From IMG/VR virus record IMGVR_UViG_3300027580_000008, positions 1-37,519 of that record: a stretch of DNA of 37,519 nucleotides, one strand, 5' to 3'. Below, one piece after another: positions 8,710 through 16,678 of the stretch. The notes beneath the pieces were generated by a model that was given only the letters and a program-made list of their open reading frames with translations, was not told the DNA's origin and ran no database searches. The DNA is from a virus. Within the stretch, counting starts at the first letter, position 1; every line of letters starts with the position of its first letter. Both the position numbers and the translations under genes were made by a program.

Positions 8710-9390
8710 TTATAGACCGAAGTTGCTTGGGTCCTTTCCTGCTGCTTGGATCAGAGACCTTGCAACTTCTGGCTGATTTTGAATTAACTCACCTTGTTTT
8801 GTTGCGTTCTTATTTTTGTCCTTGAATGGGTTTTCTTCTGGCCCTTCCATGTTCCCTCCACCTTCGACCTCTGATCCTGAGCGAGTAGGTCCTTCGTCTT
8901 CTTCGGTGTCGAAAAGGTAGCTTTCTGATTCCTTTATTTCTTTGAGTTGGTCTTCGAGGCCTTTTACAGACCCGTCTTCTTCGACCTCTATTTTATCTTG
9001 GTCCAGGAGCGCTTTGACTGCTTGAGTGTTTCTGGCTTTGTCTGACGCTAGTGCTACTTCTATTGCGTTTTCCTTGCGTTCTTTCTGAAGTTTTTGCTCG
9101 TATTCTTCCCTGGTCTTTTTATTTTTTTTCTGTAAGTTGTCTATTTTGTCCTGAAGTTCTTCTGTTGCCTGGGTGTCTTCTTTGAGCTGTTTAATTTGGT
9201 CGTCTCTCTCGTCTAATTGGTTTTCTAAAGCTTTAATTCTGGACTGTTTATCGTTTAGTCTTTCTCTGGGAACGTATTCGTTGTCTTCCGAATTGACTAA
9301 AATACTGTTTACGTCTATGTCTGAGTCTTTTAATTCGGACTTTACATCTGAGTAAGCTTCTTCAGAAAGTATAGTTTTAAGTTTAGGCAT
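8710..9390 (-). CDS. Capsid scaffolding protein (GP20-like)
   Basis: The 226-residue protein directly precedes the coat gene. It has the GP20-type scaffold layout: a short N-terminal domain ending YVPRERLNDK, a long coiled coil of charged residues (about 45-125, with DERDDQIKQLKED), and a flexible acidic tail rich in Gly, Glu and Pro. The segment IEVALASDKARNTQAVKALL matches the conserved helix after the coil. It should guide capsid assembly and then leave. GGAGCGTGAG is the ribosome site. Confidence 0.9.
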   Translation of the reverse strand: MPKLKTILSEEAYSDVKSELKDSDIDVNSILVNSEDNEYVPRERLNDKQSRIKALENQLDERDDQIKQLKEDTQATEELQDKIDNLQKKNKKTREEYEQKLQKERKENAIEVALASDKARNTQAVKALLDQDKIEVEEDGSVKGLEDQLKEIKESESYLFDTEEDEGPTRSGSEVEGGGNMEGPEENPFKDKNKNATKQGELIQNQPEVARSLIQAAGKDPSNFGL

Positions 9391-9530
9391 AGTAGCTCAC
9401 GCTCCTGTGTGTGGTAGGATTCGTTTGGTTACGGAGTGACGATCTCCGACCTAAGCACTTTGACGGTGTGCTATAGCCGAGAGTGGTCGTTACTTCTATT
9501 ATATATTTGTCTATTGATCTTTCAAGCTGA
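9391..9530 (-). promoter_or_regulatory. Capsid-operon promoter and hairpin leader
   Basis: On the minus strand TTGAAA (9520-9525) and TATAAT (9498-9503) are separated by 16 bases, a near-consensus sigma-70 promoter. About 100 untranslated bases follow before the scaffold ATG. They contain two small hairpins: GCAC/GTGC arms at 9455-9458 and 9468-9471, and CGGAG/CTCCG arms at 9432-9436 and 9444-9448. This could give the scaffold, capsid and tail genes extra transcription independent of the long operon. A 52-codon frame across it lacks a ribosome site. Confidence 0.6.
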
Positions 9531-10019
9531 CTAAAAGACATATTGGAAGGTTAAGGTCCCTTTATATATCCGGTCTTTACTTAGTGGGTCCTGGACCCCG
9601 AACTCTGGACGGATTCTGGTGTTAAATTCGTTTAATTTAAAAGCTGTCCCTACGAATACCTCAAGATCCCCGTACTCGAAAGTTACTTCGGAAGACGCTG
9701 GAAAGTTTAGCCCTGCTTTGGTTCCGATATATGTATCTGTAAGCCCGAAAGGTTCTAGGTATTTGATGCCGAGGTTAGCTTCCTGTAATATGATTCTTCC
9801 TCCCGAAGCGGCTTCTGGTTTGATCTCGATAACTGTAGGAAGTCCGAACGGTTTAGTATCTGCTCTCATGAGTAAGTATGGGTCTTCCTCGCCTTCAAAA
9901 AATGTGGCTGATACGCCGAGATCGAGTACGCCTTCTTCCTGAAGCTGCTGGCCTGTAACTGCTAGGCCTCCGAATCCGATAATTCCTGTTGCTAAAAGTA
10001 AGATTAAAATTCTTCTCAT
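9531..10019 (-). CDS. Exported outer-membrane-barrel-like protein
   Basis: Translation from the ATG at 10019, which has GGAGGTGGAACT in front of it, gives 162 residues. The N-terminus MRRILILLLATG plus a further hydrophobic run and an Ala/Gly-Gln junction is a clear secretion signal. The rest alternates polar and hydrophobic residues in strands (LGVSATFFEG, LGIKYLEPFG, FVGTAFKLNEF) and ends in Phe (FQYVF), as outer-membrane beta-barrels do. It lies between head genes and has no obvious virion role. It may alter the host surface, for example to block superinfection, or be a host-derived cargo gene. Function is inferred; the export signal is clear. An upstream in-frame ATG would bury the ribosome site and is not preferred. 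Confidence 0.7.
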   Translation of the reverse strand: MRRILILLLATGIIGFGGLAVTGQQLQEEGVLDLGVSATFFEGEEDPYLLMRADTKPFGLPTVIEIKPEAASGGRIILQEANLGIKYLEPFGLTDTYIGTKAGLNFPASSEVTFEYGDLEVFVGTAFKLNEFNTRIRPEFGVQDPLSKDRIYKGTLTFQYVF

Positions 10020-10059
10020 AGTTCCACCTCCGAAACTATTGATTGGATTGAATGGCTTT

Positions 10060-10236
10060 TTATCCATCGTAGCCTGACGCTCTTGCTGCTGCTTGCTGTT
10101 TCCTGGCCCTTGCTCTTGCTCGTTTCCTGGATCTATCGTTCCCTGGTGTATAGTAGTATTTCTTTCCTGAATCTCCCCATTGGTAGTAGCCTTTACGTTC
10201 TCCGCTCTTTGTAGTGTAACCTTGTTTTATAGGCAC
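10060..10236 (-). CDS. Small basic head-region protein
   Basis: A 58-residue protein starts with GTG at 10236 behind a full GAGGTGATC ribosome site. It opens with PIKQGYTTKSGERKGYYQWG and GKKYYYTPGN, a pattern of short tyrosine/glycine strands seen in small proteins of phage head clusters. It ends in a strongly basic Arg/Lys/Ala helix that could bind DNA or RNA. The function is not known to me. Confidence 0.65.
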   Translation of the reverse strand: MPIKQGYTTKSGERKGYYQWGDSGKKYYYTPGNDRSRKRARARARKQQAAARASGYDG

Positions 10237-10250
10237 TATAGATCACCTCG

Positions 10251-10460
10251 CTATCCTTCAAGGTTATTTTTTCTTATATATTCTTCGGCTTCTTCAACTT
10301 CTTCTGGACTTTGCGGTAAGTGTGTTTCCCAGGTAGATCCAAGTACGTTTTCTAAGGTCTCCCGTATGTCTTCGGGAGCGTCTTCAGAAATTTTAAGTCC
10401 GTTGGGTGGATCTACCTCTACGTACTTTTTTTCTTCTTTTGTTAGCTCTATTTGAGTCAT
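10251..10460 (-). CDS. Small acidic protein, possible MuF partner/immunity
   Basis: The 69-residue, strongly acidic protein begins with an ATG inside the stop of the MuF-like gene (ATGA). It has two helical stretches (APEDIRETLENVLG and SPEEVEEAEEYIRKNNL). I do not recognise a family. Tight coupling to a capsid protein with a toxin-like C-terminus suggests an antidote or chaperone. That is inference from gene arrangement alone. Confidence 0.6.
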   Translation of the reverse strand: MTQIELTKEEKKYVEVDPPNGLKISEDAPEDIRETLENVLGSTWETHLPQSPEEVEEAEEYIRKNNLEG

Positions 10461-12283
10461 TGCTGGCTCTCACCTCCGTAACTCCACTTTTCTTGAGATT
10501 TTTCAACTATCGTTTTGGCTATTGGTTGAGTCCTTCCGCTGCAATAATAATTTTCAAAAGATTGGGCGTAAAGTTCGTGGTCATCTTTAAGGGCGTATTC
10601 GCCTAGCTGATTAGCAATATCATCTTGAAAAGATATATCATCTGTGTAACCGAGTTCTTGTTTGGTTTCTTCTACGAGGCCAAACATATCCGCTCTCTCC
10701 ATCCGAGAGTTCCACTCATGCTTTTGCTGGATTGATAAATCGTCCCAGGACTCTTTGCCTGAAAGCCCCATGCTTTGCTGAAGTCTTTCTGTATTGGCGA
10801 CTATGTGTCCTTGCTCGTGTACGAAAACACCTCCTGGGTCAGGATTTTTTATATCCCATCCGTGGGTCCCTGTGTCCCAATCTGATTTATGTTCTTCGAT
10901 TCTGTCCCATACTTGATCTTCGTCTCCCCAGTTATCCTGGTTAACGTAGTATCTTTTCATGTAAGCGATACCGTTATTCCTGTAAGGGTCGTCGAAGACT
11001 CCCGAGTGCCTTTTCTTTGATGCTAGTTCGTCGATTGAATCTGCTATGCCCGGGAAGTCTTCCTTGACTTGCTCAAACTTACGCATTTCGTCCTTGACTA
11101 CTTCGAGATCCTGGTCTCCGAAATCTGCGTCTATATTGTAGTTCTGTATAAGGTAGTCTTCGGCTTCTGTTGTATTTTCTAGGTCTTCCGGGTCGAATGT
11201 CGTTCCTTCCTTCATACCCTGCGGGAGGTCTATGTCAGCTACTTGCTCTCGTCTATATTTTCTACGTCTTCCTGTTTTGTCTAGGAATTGTCTCTGCTTC
11301 TTTTGCCACTCTCTGATTTTATTCTTGGCTTTTTCGCAAGCTTCTTCTGTCATGCAAGCTGCTTGACGCTTTTTCCACTTCCTTATTTGTCTTTCGTTAT
11401 ATCTCTGTTGCTGGCGTTCTTGGTATTTTTCGGCCCCACCTTCTACTGGTTCTGGCTTTTCTGTATGGCCTTCTATATATGGCGATATAGCGTGAGTACA
11501 ATTTGGGTGGAACAGTCCGGCTGCTCTGGCTTCGTCTACTGTCGGATAGTCCTCTGAACCGTCCTCCGAAACATCGAGGATCCTTCCTTCCCAGGGGTCG
11601 CAGAGGGGGCATGGTTCTGAAGATGTCCCGACTACGGCTAAGGTTTGGTCGTATCCTCTCATGCGCTCTATTGACCCGTCTATTGCTGAACGGTTTAGGG
11701 CTGTCCGGGTGGCCATCTCTGTATAAGCCTTCATGGACCATTGCTTGTTATCTGAATCCGTAAAGCCTGTTATTCCTCTGTCTGCAAAATCGTTTAAGGC
11801 CCTTTGTATTGTTTTGCGTTGATTTTGTGTTCCTACGATCTCTGGCCTGGTTGCCTTTTGGATTACGTCCCTGTAAGCGTCTTCTGTGGATCTCAAGACC
11901 CGAAGCTTTGTACTATCAAGTCGATTATATAAATCATCTGTTAAGGCCTGGACTCTTTTGCGGTCTACCTTGAGGAAGTGGCCTTCGAGAGGGGTTGGAA
12001 GGCCTGCTGATTTGAGTGTAGCTTCGGTTCGATTCATTCCCTGCTTATAGGATTCTTTTATCGCACTATTTATTTTATCTTTGTCGACTTTTTTATTTAT
12101 CCTTCCGATAGCTCTGTCTCTGACTCTGGCCCGTAAGTTTTGGATCTCTTGTAGCTTGCCTTTTGCCCAGGCAGCCTTTTTCTGGTTTCCTTTGTCGAGT
12201 GCATCTCTGAGGGCTTTTAACGCTTCCTTCTCTGCGTCAGCATAGGTCCTCTCAATATCCTGAGCGTAGCTACTTGCTGCCAT
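10457..12283 (-). CDS. MuF/minor capsid protein with HExxH metallopeptidase-like domain
   Basis: The 608-residue protein follows the portal. Residues 1-190 are helical and basic. Residues 190-270 carry the phage minor capsid 2 / MuF core: TALNRSA, then CPLCDPWEG (Cys225, Cys228), and FHPNCTHAISPY, which together look like a metal site. A basic linker with extra cysteines follows (about 280-345). The C-terminal 250 residues hold VHEQGHIV, a zincin HExxH motif (His489, Glu490, His493), with a possible third ligand near Glu570 in HELYAQSFENYY. MuF proteins enter the capsid, and many carry polymorphic toxin or enzyme domains at the C-terminus. Here the domain would be a peptidase injected with the DNA or acting in the virion; its activity is not shown. 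Confidence 0.85.
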   Translation of the reverse strand: MAASSYAQDIERTYADAEKEALKALRDALDKGNQKKAAWAKGKLQEIQNLRARVRDRAIGRINKKVDKDKINSAIKESYKQGMNRTEATLKSAGLPTPLEGHFLKVDRKRVQALTDDLYNRLDSTKLRVLRSTEDAYRDVIQKATRPEIVGTQNQRKTIQRALNDFADRGITGFTDSDNKQWSMKAYTEMATRTALNRSAIDGSIERMRGYDQTLAVVGTSSEPCPLCDPWEGRILDVSEDGSEDYPTVDEARAAGLFHPNCTHAISPYIEGHTEKPEPVEGGAEKYQERQQQRYNERQIRKWKKRQAACMTEEACEKAKNKIREWQKKQRQFLDKTGRRRKYRREQVADIDLPQGMKEGTTFDPEDLENTTEAEDYLIQNYNIDADFGDQDLEVVKDEMRKFEQVKEDFPGIADSIDELASKKRHSGVFDDPYRNNGIAYMKRYYVNQDNWGDEDQVWDRIEEHKSDWDTGTHGWDIKNPDPGGVFVHEQGHIVANTERLQQSMGLSGKESWDDLSIQQKHEWNSRMERADMFGLVEETKQELGYTDDISFQDDIANQLGEYALKDDHELYAQSFENYYCSGRTQPIAKTIVEKSQEKWSYGGESQQ

Positions 12284-12389
12284 TGTTAGTCCTTCCTCTC
12301 CTGTGGTCCACCTTATTCCAGAAGTCTTTTATGGCCCTTTGAATATGCTTAGAAAGAAATTTCTTTTCTGCCTTTGTTAGCTTAGTCAT
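12270..12389 (-). CDS. 39-residue basic protein
   Basis: A small frame starts with ATG at 12389 behind an ideal GGAGGTACGAGG ribosome site. It ends 14 bases inside the MuF gene. It encodes a lysine/arginine-rich helix beginning MTKLTKAEKKFLSKHIQ with one Trp. No family was recognised. Similar tiny basic proteins often lie between portal and MuF genes in this phage group. Confidence 0.55.
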   Translation of the reverse strand: MTKLTKAEKKFLSKHIQRAIKDFWNKVDHRRGRTNNGSK

Positions 12390-12468
12390 CCTCGTACCTC
12401 CGAAGGTATTTATTCTTGTGTCGTTCCTTGAATCTTTTGCGTTTGTCTGGATTTTTTTGTCGGGCCAA
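12382..12468 (-). CDS. 28-residue basic peptide (TTG start), tentative
   Basis: A TTG codon one base after the portal stop opens a 28-residue frame, MARQKNPDKRKRFKERHK and onward, that ends overlapping the next start (ATGACTAA). The composition is almost entirely charged and basic. The upstream ribosome site is weak (CAGAGCA), so translation would rely on coupling to the portal gene. It may be a chance frame. Confidence 0.35.
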   Translation of the reverse strand: MARQKNPDKRKRFKERHKNKYLRRYEDD

Positions 12469-12469
12469 T

Positions 12470-13969
12470 CTATGCTCTGAGGTTGGGGCTTTCTACGTTC
12501 ATGCCCTTTTCGTCTTTGATCCTCTCGACTTCTTCTTCGATTTCTGATTCTGAGAGATCTGGGTTTCTGTACCGAACTTTTGTTTCGATGCTGGCTGCTT
12601 GTGCGTTTTCTAATTTTGTTAGTGTGTCAGCTCTGGTAGCCATGGAAGGCTTGAAAGCTTCCTCGAATTCTATCCGAGGCCTTGCTATTTCATAGTTTTG
12701 GTTGAGGAATTGATTGTCTATTTTTTGTAGGGCTTCGAGGATCCCGGTTACTGGCTTTTCGAAAAAACGCTCTTTTTTAGCCTTAGTTTGAACTGATTTT
12801 CTTTCACGGGTCCTTAGGGCCGTACCTGATTCTGCTCTCCCGGAAGTTTTCATGCCAAAAGTTTGAGGGCTATAGCCTGCTGAGTCTACGATCCTCATGA
12901 ATAATTCCATAGCTGTTTCTTTGTGTTTTGCTGAACGGATATCGAATTGCTGCATAGTTATCTTTTTGTCGCCGCCTGGTCCCGTGTTGAGAGGTAGGTA
13001 AACTGATTTTTCTGGATCAAATATCAACTCCCCGGCCTCGTTTTTTAGAAAGTTCCTTGGTACAAGTATTCTGGCTTTTGCTAGTTTTAGGTCCCTGATC
13101 CAGGAGGTGTATGTAGCGTCTAAGCTGTCCATTATCCCTTCGATGCCTTGATAGTCAGACTGCCCGAGCGAACTGGTTCTCCAAAGTCTATTGGGTTTTT
13201 TATTTGGAACGTAGCGTACTAGAAGGTCGTCTAGGCCGTGGTTTATTTCTGGTTCTAGGTACTCGGTACTTGGGTGTTCTGTGAGTGGTACTTTTCTTCC
13301 GAGGTTTTGTTTGGTCCCTCTATATAGCCCGTGTCTGATTATTCCTGGTTCCCTATATTCGATATGTCTCCACCAGTATTCTGTATCGTCGAAGTCGCTA
13401 ACAACTTGATGGAATAATACCTTGTCGAGGAAGGAATAGCGGAACTGTGGCAAGGTGTTATCCTGCTGGACTACACTTACGATCGGTGTGTCTTTTAATT
13501 CCTTGTCCCAGTCTGCTTTGAGGTAGCAGCCCCCGATTGCTGCTGCTGTCTCTGCTGCTTTAACTAAACGCCCGAATAATTCTGAATTTTGTATGATATA
13601 ATTTAGTCTGTCTTGGGTTTCTTCTGTCCCTGGTCCCCCGTCTCCGTGTGCACCTGGTATTTTGAAGTTAGGCGAGGACCCCACGAGTAAGTCTGCGTTT
13701 ACTGAAGCTATATCCCCGGCTGCTGGAACGTGTAACATGGTCCTTATGTCTTCTTCTATTTCTTTCGACCAGAGTCTTCCTTGAATGTCAGGAGACGATA
13801 CTAAATCGGAATATACATCTGAAAGCCTTGTAGGGTCTCCTGAGTACCAGGCAGCCCACTCTCGAAATTTACGATATTCTGTCTCCCAATTGACTGGGGG
13901 CCACTCGCTTCCTGGTTCTGGAAGTCCCTCTGGTGTGCTACTGGGTCCGATTATATCTTTGATAGCCAT
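12470..13969 (-). CDS. Portal protein
   Basis: Translation starts at ATG 13969 (AIKDIIGPSS) with AGAGTGATAAT upstream and gives 499 residues, the normal portal size. Further upstream codons in frame lie inside the terminase gene and are not used. The protein has the SPP1 gp6-like pattern: an early WEAW-type region (EYRKFREWAAWYSGD), SLDATYTSWIRDL in the stem, KITMQQFDIRS, the GYSPQTFGMKTSGRAES turn and a C-terminal helical crown. It forms the dodecameric DNA channel. TerL precedes it and MuF follows. Confidence 0.92.
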   Translation of the reverse strand: MAIKDIIGPSSTPEGLPEPGSEWPPVNWETEYRKFREWAAWYSGDPTRLSDVYSDLVSSPDIQGRLWSKEIEEDIRTMLHVPAAGDIASVNADLLVGSSPNFKIPGAHGDGGPGTEETQDRLNYIIQNSELFGRLVKAAETAAAIGGCYLKADWDKELKDTPIVSVVQQDNTLPQFRYSFLDKVLFHQVVSDFDDTEYWWRHIEYREPGIIRHGLYRGTKQNLGRKVPLTEHPSTEYLEPEINHGLDDLLVRYVPNKKPNRLWRTSSLGQSDYQGIEGIMDSLDATYTSWIRDLKLAKARILVPRNFLKNEAGELIFDPEKSVYLPLNTGPGGDKKITMQQFDIRSAKHKETAMELFMRIVDSAGYSPQTFGMKTSGRAESGTALRTRERKSVQTKAKKERFFEKPVTGILEALQKIDNQFLNQNYEIARPRIEFEEAFKPSMATRADTLTKLENAQAASIETKVRYRNPDLSESEIEEEVERIKDEKGMNVESPNLRA

Positions 13970-13973
13970 ATTA

Positions 13974-15350
13974 TCACTCTCCACTTTGTGCGATTGTATT
14001 GTATAAGCCAATATCAAACAAACCGTTGATGACGTACCTGATTGCGTCCATGGCGTGATCGTCCTTCTTTTGGGGCTTGTCCTCGCCTCTCTGTTGAGCT
14101 TTTTCATCCCAAGCGTAATTGTAAAATTCGTCTATGACGTGTTCGCAGCTTTGGTGAACGAGTAGCTGGCCTGGCCCTATTAAGGCAGAAGTTCTTCTGA
14201 TTCCGTCCATGACTTCGTTATTCGCTGGTTCTGTAGCGTGTAGTTGCTTGGCCTTGGTAGTGTCTGCTCTTAAACGATTGATAAACGATAGACTTGAGGG
14301 GTCTACGAGTATATATTGGGGCTGTGCGTAAACTTGATCGATCCCGAGTATTTCTGCTACCTCCCTTAGGAAGTCTCTCATAGCTTTGCTATAATCTGAG
14401 TCCGTTAATTGCTCTGTATCTGGCGCTCCACCTTCGTGCCAGTATTCGTGGAAGACTACTAATTTATTTTCTTCCGTTATTCCTATTGCGATAAAAGTTG
14501 TGGGGTTACTCATACCGTAATCAACACCGACCCAAAACCTGCGAATTGATGGAATCTCTGCGATGATGTTCTTTTGTGTGAAGCTGCTATATATGGCGTT
14601 TTGGTTGGTTTCCCTCCAGGACCCTTCTAGTAGCTTTTCTTTTGTAACTTCGTCTAACTCTGAAAGCGACTTTTCGTATTCTTCCTTATCAATATGGGGG
14701 TTGTCTTCTAAGGTTGCTAGTATTGCTGGATTGTTCCCCTTTATAAAGCGTTCCCGTACCCAGTGGAAGCCCTCCCCGATAGGGTTGGAAGCCGACCTTT
14801 GCCTGAGAGGTACTGGGTTGCCTTTATTCTTCCTGAGTCTGGAAAACAAAAAGCGATATTGTTTTTCTGTAAATTCTGTAGCCTCGTCAAATCCTATAAA
14901 TTGGAACTCGGCTGTATTGTAATTGAAACGGTCGTCTTCGTAGTTCATGTGGCCGAAACTGAGTGTGGCCCCTGAGGGAAACGTCCACTTATGCTGGCTT
15001 CCGTTGTAATCTGCTGGTGTATGGTCAAGCCATTTCTTTGATCTTGGAATCAAAGATCCTTCCTTTTCTAAGTTGGGGTAGGTCCTGCGAAATAAAATTG
15101 CGTGGTAGTCTCCGTGGTCTACGTACATGAGGGCTGCCATAAGTAAAGCGTCTGTCTTCCCTGGACCTGCGGCCCCTCCGAAAAACACTTCCCGTTCTGG
15201 CCTGGCTAGGAAGGACCATTGCTTTTCGGTAGGGTAGTGCGGTATATATCTATTCGCTGCTATCCTCTGACCTATCCTGAGTTCCCTCGGGGTCAGATCC
15301 AGCTTCTCGAGCTTGCTGGATTCCTTCGAGGAAGGCTTCAGCTTGCTCAT
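13974..15350 (-). CDS. terL: Terminase large subunit
   Basis: The packaging motor ATPase and nuclease. Starting at ATG 15350 (GGAGG nine bases upstream) it has 458 residues. Walker A is GGAAGPGKTD (about 58-67), Walker B is FIGFDEATEFT. The C-terminal nuclease domain shows GVDYGMSNPTTF and the late KDDHAMDAIRYV acid motif. A TTG two codons earlier is too close to the ribosome site. The gene overlaps the small subunit by about 100 bases, longer than usual for this genome. The packaging type (cos or pac) cannot be told from the sequence. Confidence 0.95.
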   Translation of the reverse strand: MSKLKPSSKESSKLEKLDLTPRELRIGQRIAANRYIPHYPTEKQWSFLARPEREVFFGGAAGPGKTDALLMAALMYVDHGDYHAILFRRTYPNLEKEGSLIPRSKKWLDHTPADYNGSQHKWTFPSGATLSFGHMNYEDDRFNYNTAEFQFIGFDEATEFTEKQYRFLFSRLRKNKGNPVPLRQRSASNPIGEGFHWVRERFIKGNNPAILATLEDNPHIDKEEYEKSLSELDEVTKEKLLEGSWRETNQNAIYSSFTQKNIIAEIPSIRRFWVGVDYGMSNPTTFIAIGITEENKLVVFHEYWHEGGAPDTEQLTDSDYSKAMRDFLREVAEILGIDQVYAQPQYILVDPSSLSFINRLRADTTKAKQLHATEPANNEVMDGIRRTSALIGPGQLLVHQSCEHVIDEFYNYAWDEKAQQRGEDKPQKKDDHAMDAIRYVINGLFDIGLYNTIAQSGE

Positions 15351-15795
15351 GATCAATAGCCTCCGAGTTAGCTGCTGCGGCTGATCCCGCTTCTACGTCT
15401 ATGTCGATGTTAGCGGTATCATCTCTGGAAAGATTGGCAATAATACTTTTGAAGCTGCTATAAAACATCTTTTGCTCGTCTGTTAGTTCTTCCCCACTTA
15501 CAATATCGCGTACTATCTTATTAAGTTTTGGTAAATGATTCAGCACGAATCCGAGCGCCTTTGCTATTGCTGTATCTTTTCTGGCTTGAGTCCTTCCTGA
15601 GCGGAGTTTGACTAAACGCCTCCACTCTCTGTCGATCTTGTCTTTCTGTAGTAAATCGTATGCGTATTTGCTTGCGTTATCCCTATTCTTTGGGTCGTAC
15701 CCTGCGTCTAAGTATGCTTGAGCACCCGACTTTCCTTTTGCGTACTCTATACAAAATTTCTGTTGCCTGCTTGTAAGATCGTTGGTTCTACTCAT
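15250..15795 (-). CDS. terS: Terminase small subunit
   Basis: The 181-residue protein begins with the Terminase_2-type DNA-binding helix-turn-helix: LTSRQQKFCIEYAKGKSGAQ, then AYLDAGYDPKN. A central coiled region mediates ring assembly and an acidic tail (EAGSDPEGTQDRSEDSSE) contacts the large subunit. It recognises the packaging start on phage DNA. It overlaps the glycosyltransferase gene by eight bases and TerL by about 100. Confidence 0.92.
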   Translation of the reverse strand: MSRTNDLTSRQQKFCIEYAKGKSGAQAYLDAGYDPKNRDNASKYAYDLLQKDKIDREWRRLVKLRSGRTQARKDTAIAKALGFVLNHLPKLNKIVRDIVSGEELTDEQKMFYSSFKSIIANLSRDDTANIDIDVEAGSAAAANSEAIDHEQAEAFLEGIQQAREAGSDPEGTQDRSEDSSE

Positions 15796-16678
15796 GGTTA
15801 TCCCCTCGTGCTTTTTGATATTTGGGGTCGAGAATCTTTGGAACTGCGTATTTCCAGTTTATCTTATGGTGGATCCGAATATAATTATCACCCATGAGTC
15901 CTATTTTTGCACATGACGGAGAGTACAAGAGTGTATAAAAGCTTTTAACGTAGGTTCCCTGGTCTAGGTATAGCTCTGTCAGCCCGCCCTCTCTCTGCTG
16001 TGTATTAGCCTGTACGATGGAAGCGTGGTTTAGCATGAACATGATTTTCCCGAGTTGCTGATTTCTTATATAAGTATTTACGTCATTATTCATACGCCCG
16101 AGATACGGGAATTCCCTGTCGGGAGATAGTAACCAGGTATTCATTGCCTTTCGTTTGATTTGGATTTCTTGTGCTAAGACGTTGTCGGCCCCTCCGATAA
16201 AATCTCTACCTTGGGCGAGAGTCATAGTATCTACGTCTGTTTTTTGATAGTATTCGACCCACTTTTCTAGGAAGTGGTCTAGGTCTTCCATTTTCCAGTC
16301 CCCGGAGCTGTCTTCTGAGTACATAGAATTTGCGTTTTTATCGAAACGATAATGGAAGGAAGTGTAGTCGTCGTCAAGGACTAAGAAAGTGTCTAGGTTG
16401 AGGTCCCTTGCTATTCCGAATAGTGCCTGTCTAGGAAGTAGGGCCGTGTCGTTATTGGGCCGATTGTCTCCCATGTCTACTTGCTTTCGGACTTCTTCCT
16501 TATTAAACTCTATGATCCTTCCTTCCTTGTATTCTTTGTAGTACTTTTTTTTCTGTGGGTCTTGGTCCTCTATTACGATATACCAATCTCCTGTATAGCC
16601 TGCTGATTTCATGGTATCGATCGTTTGGATCTTTCCGGCCCGTTTATAGCTGATTATAAAGATTGCGAAATTTTTCAT
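15788..16678 (-). CDS. TET-associated-type glycosyltransferase (TAGT/GREB1-like)
   Basis: The 296-residue protein has a GT-A fold layout: an N-terminal FIISYKRAGKIQTIDTMKSA strand-helix, then YIVIEDQDP, ALFGIARDLN and the metal-binding acidic triplet in FLVLDDDYTSF (Asp102-104). Further motifs are ARGRDFIGGAD-like (QGRDFIGGAD), MNTWLLSP, FPYLGRMNNDVNTY and a late GDNYIRIHHKINWKYAVPKI. This matches the phage glycosyltransferases described with TET/JBP DNA hydroxylases, which add sugars to modified bases. It overlaps a ParB-like gene, a known companion. No hydroxylase gene is visible in the window, so the acceptor base is unknown. Family confidence is good; substrate is inferred. Confidence 0.78.
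   Translation of the reverse strand: MKNFAIFIISYKRAGKIQTIDTMKSAGYTGDWYIVIEDQDPQKKKYYKEYKEGRIIEFNKEEVRKQVDMGDNRPNNDTALLPRQALFGIARDLNLDTFLVLDDDYTSFHYRFDKNANSMYSEDSSGDWKMEDLDHFLEKWVEYYQKTDVDTMTLAQGRDFIGGADNVLAQEIQIKRKAMNTWLLSPDREFPYLGRMNNDVNTYIRNQQLGKIMFMLNHASIVQANTQQREGGLTELYLDQGTYVKSFYTLLYSPSCAKIGLMGDNYIRIHHKINWKYAVPKILDPKYQKARGDNHE

Noticed and set aside
9383-9541. 52-codon frame between the exported protein and the scaffold
   Set aside because: No ribosome site, overlaps a promoter and hairpins, and ends inside the scaffold start.
12470-13969. Head protease next to the capsid genes
   Set aside because: No ClpP- or U35-type protease motif was seen between portal and capsid; the HExxH domain is in the MuF protein and is not a known maturation protease.
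13970-14107. Longer portal N-terminus
   Set aside because: The extra 46 codons lie inside the terminase gene and a good ribosome site precedes the ATG at 13969.
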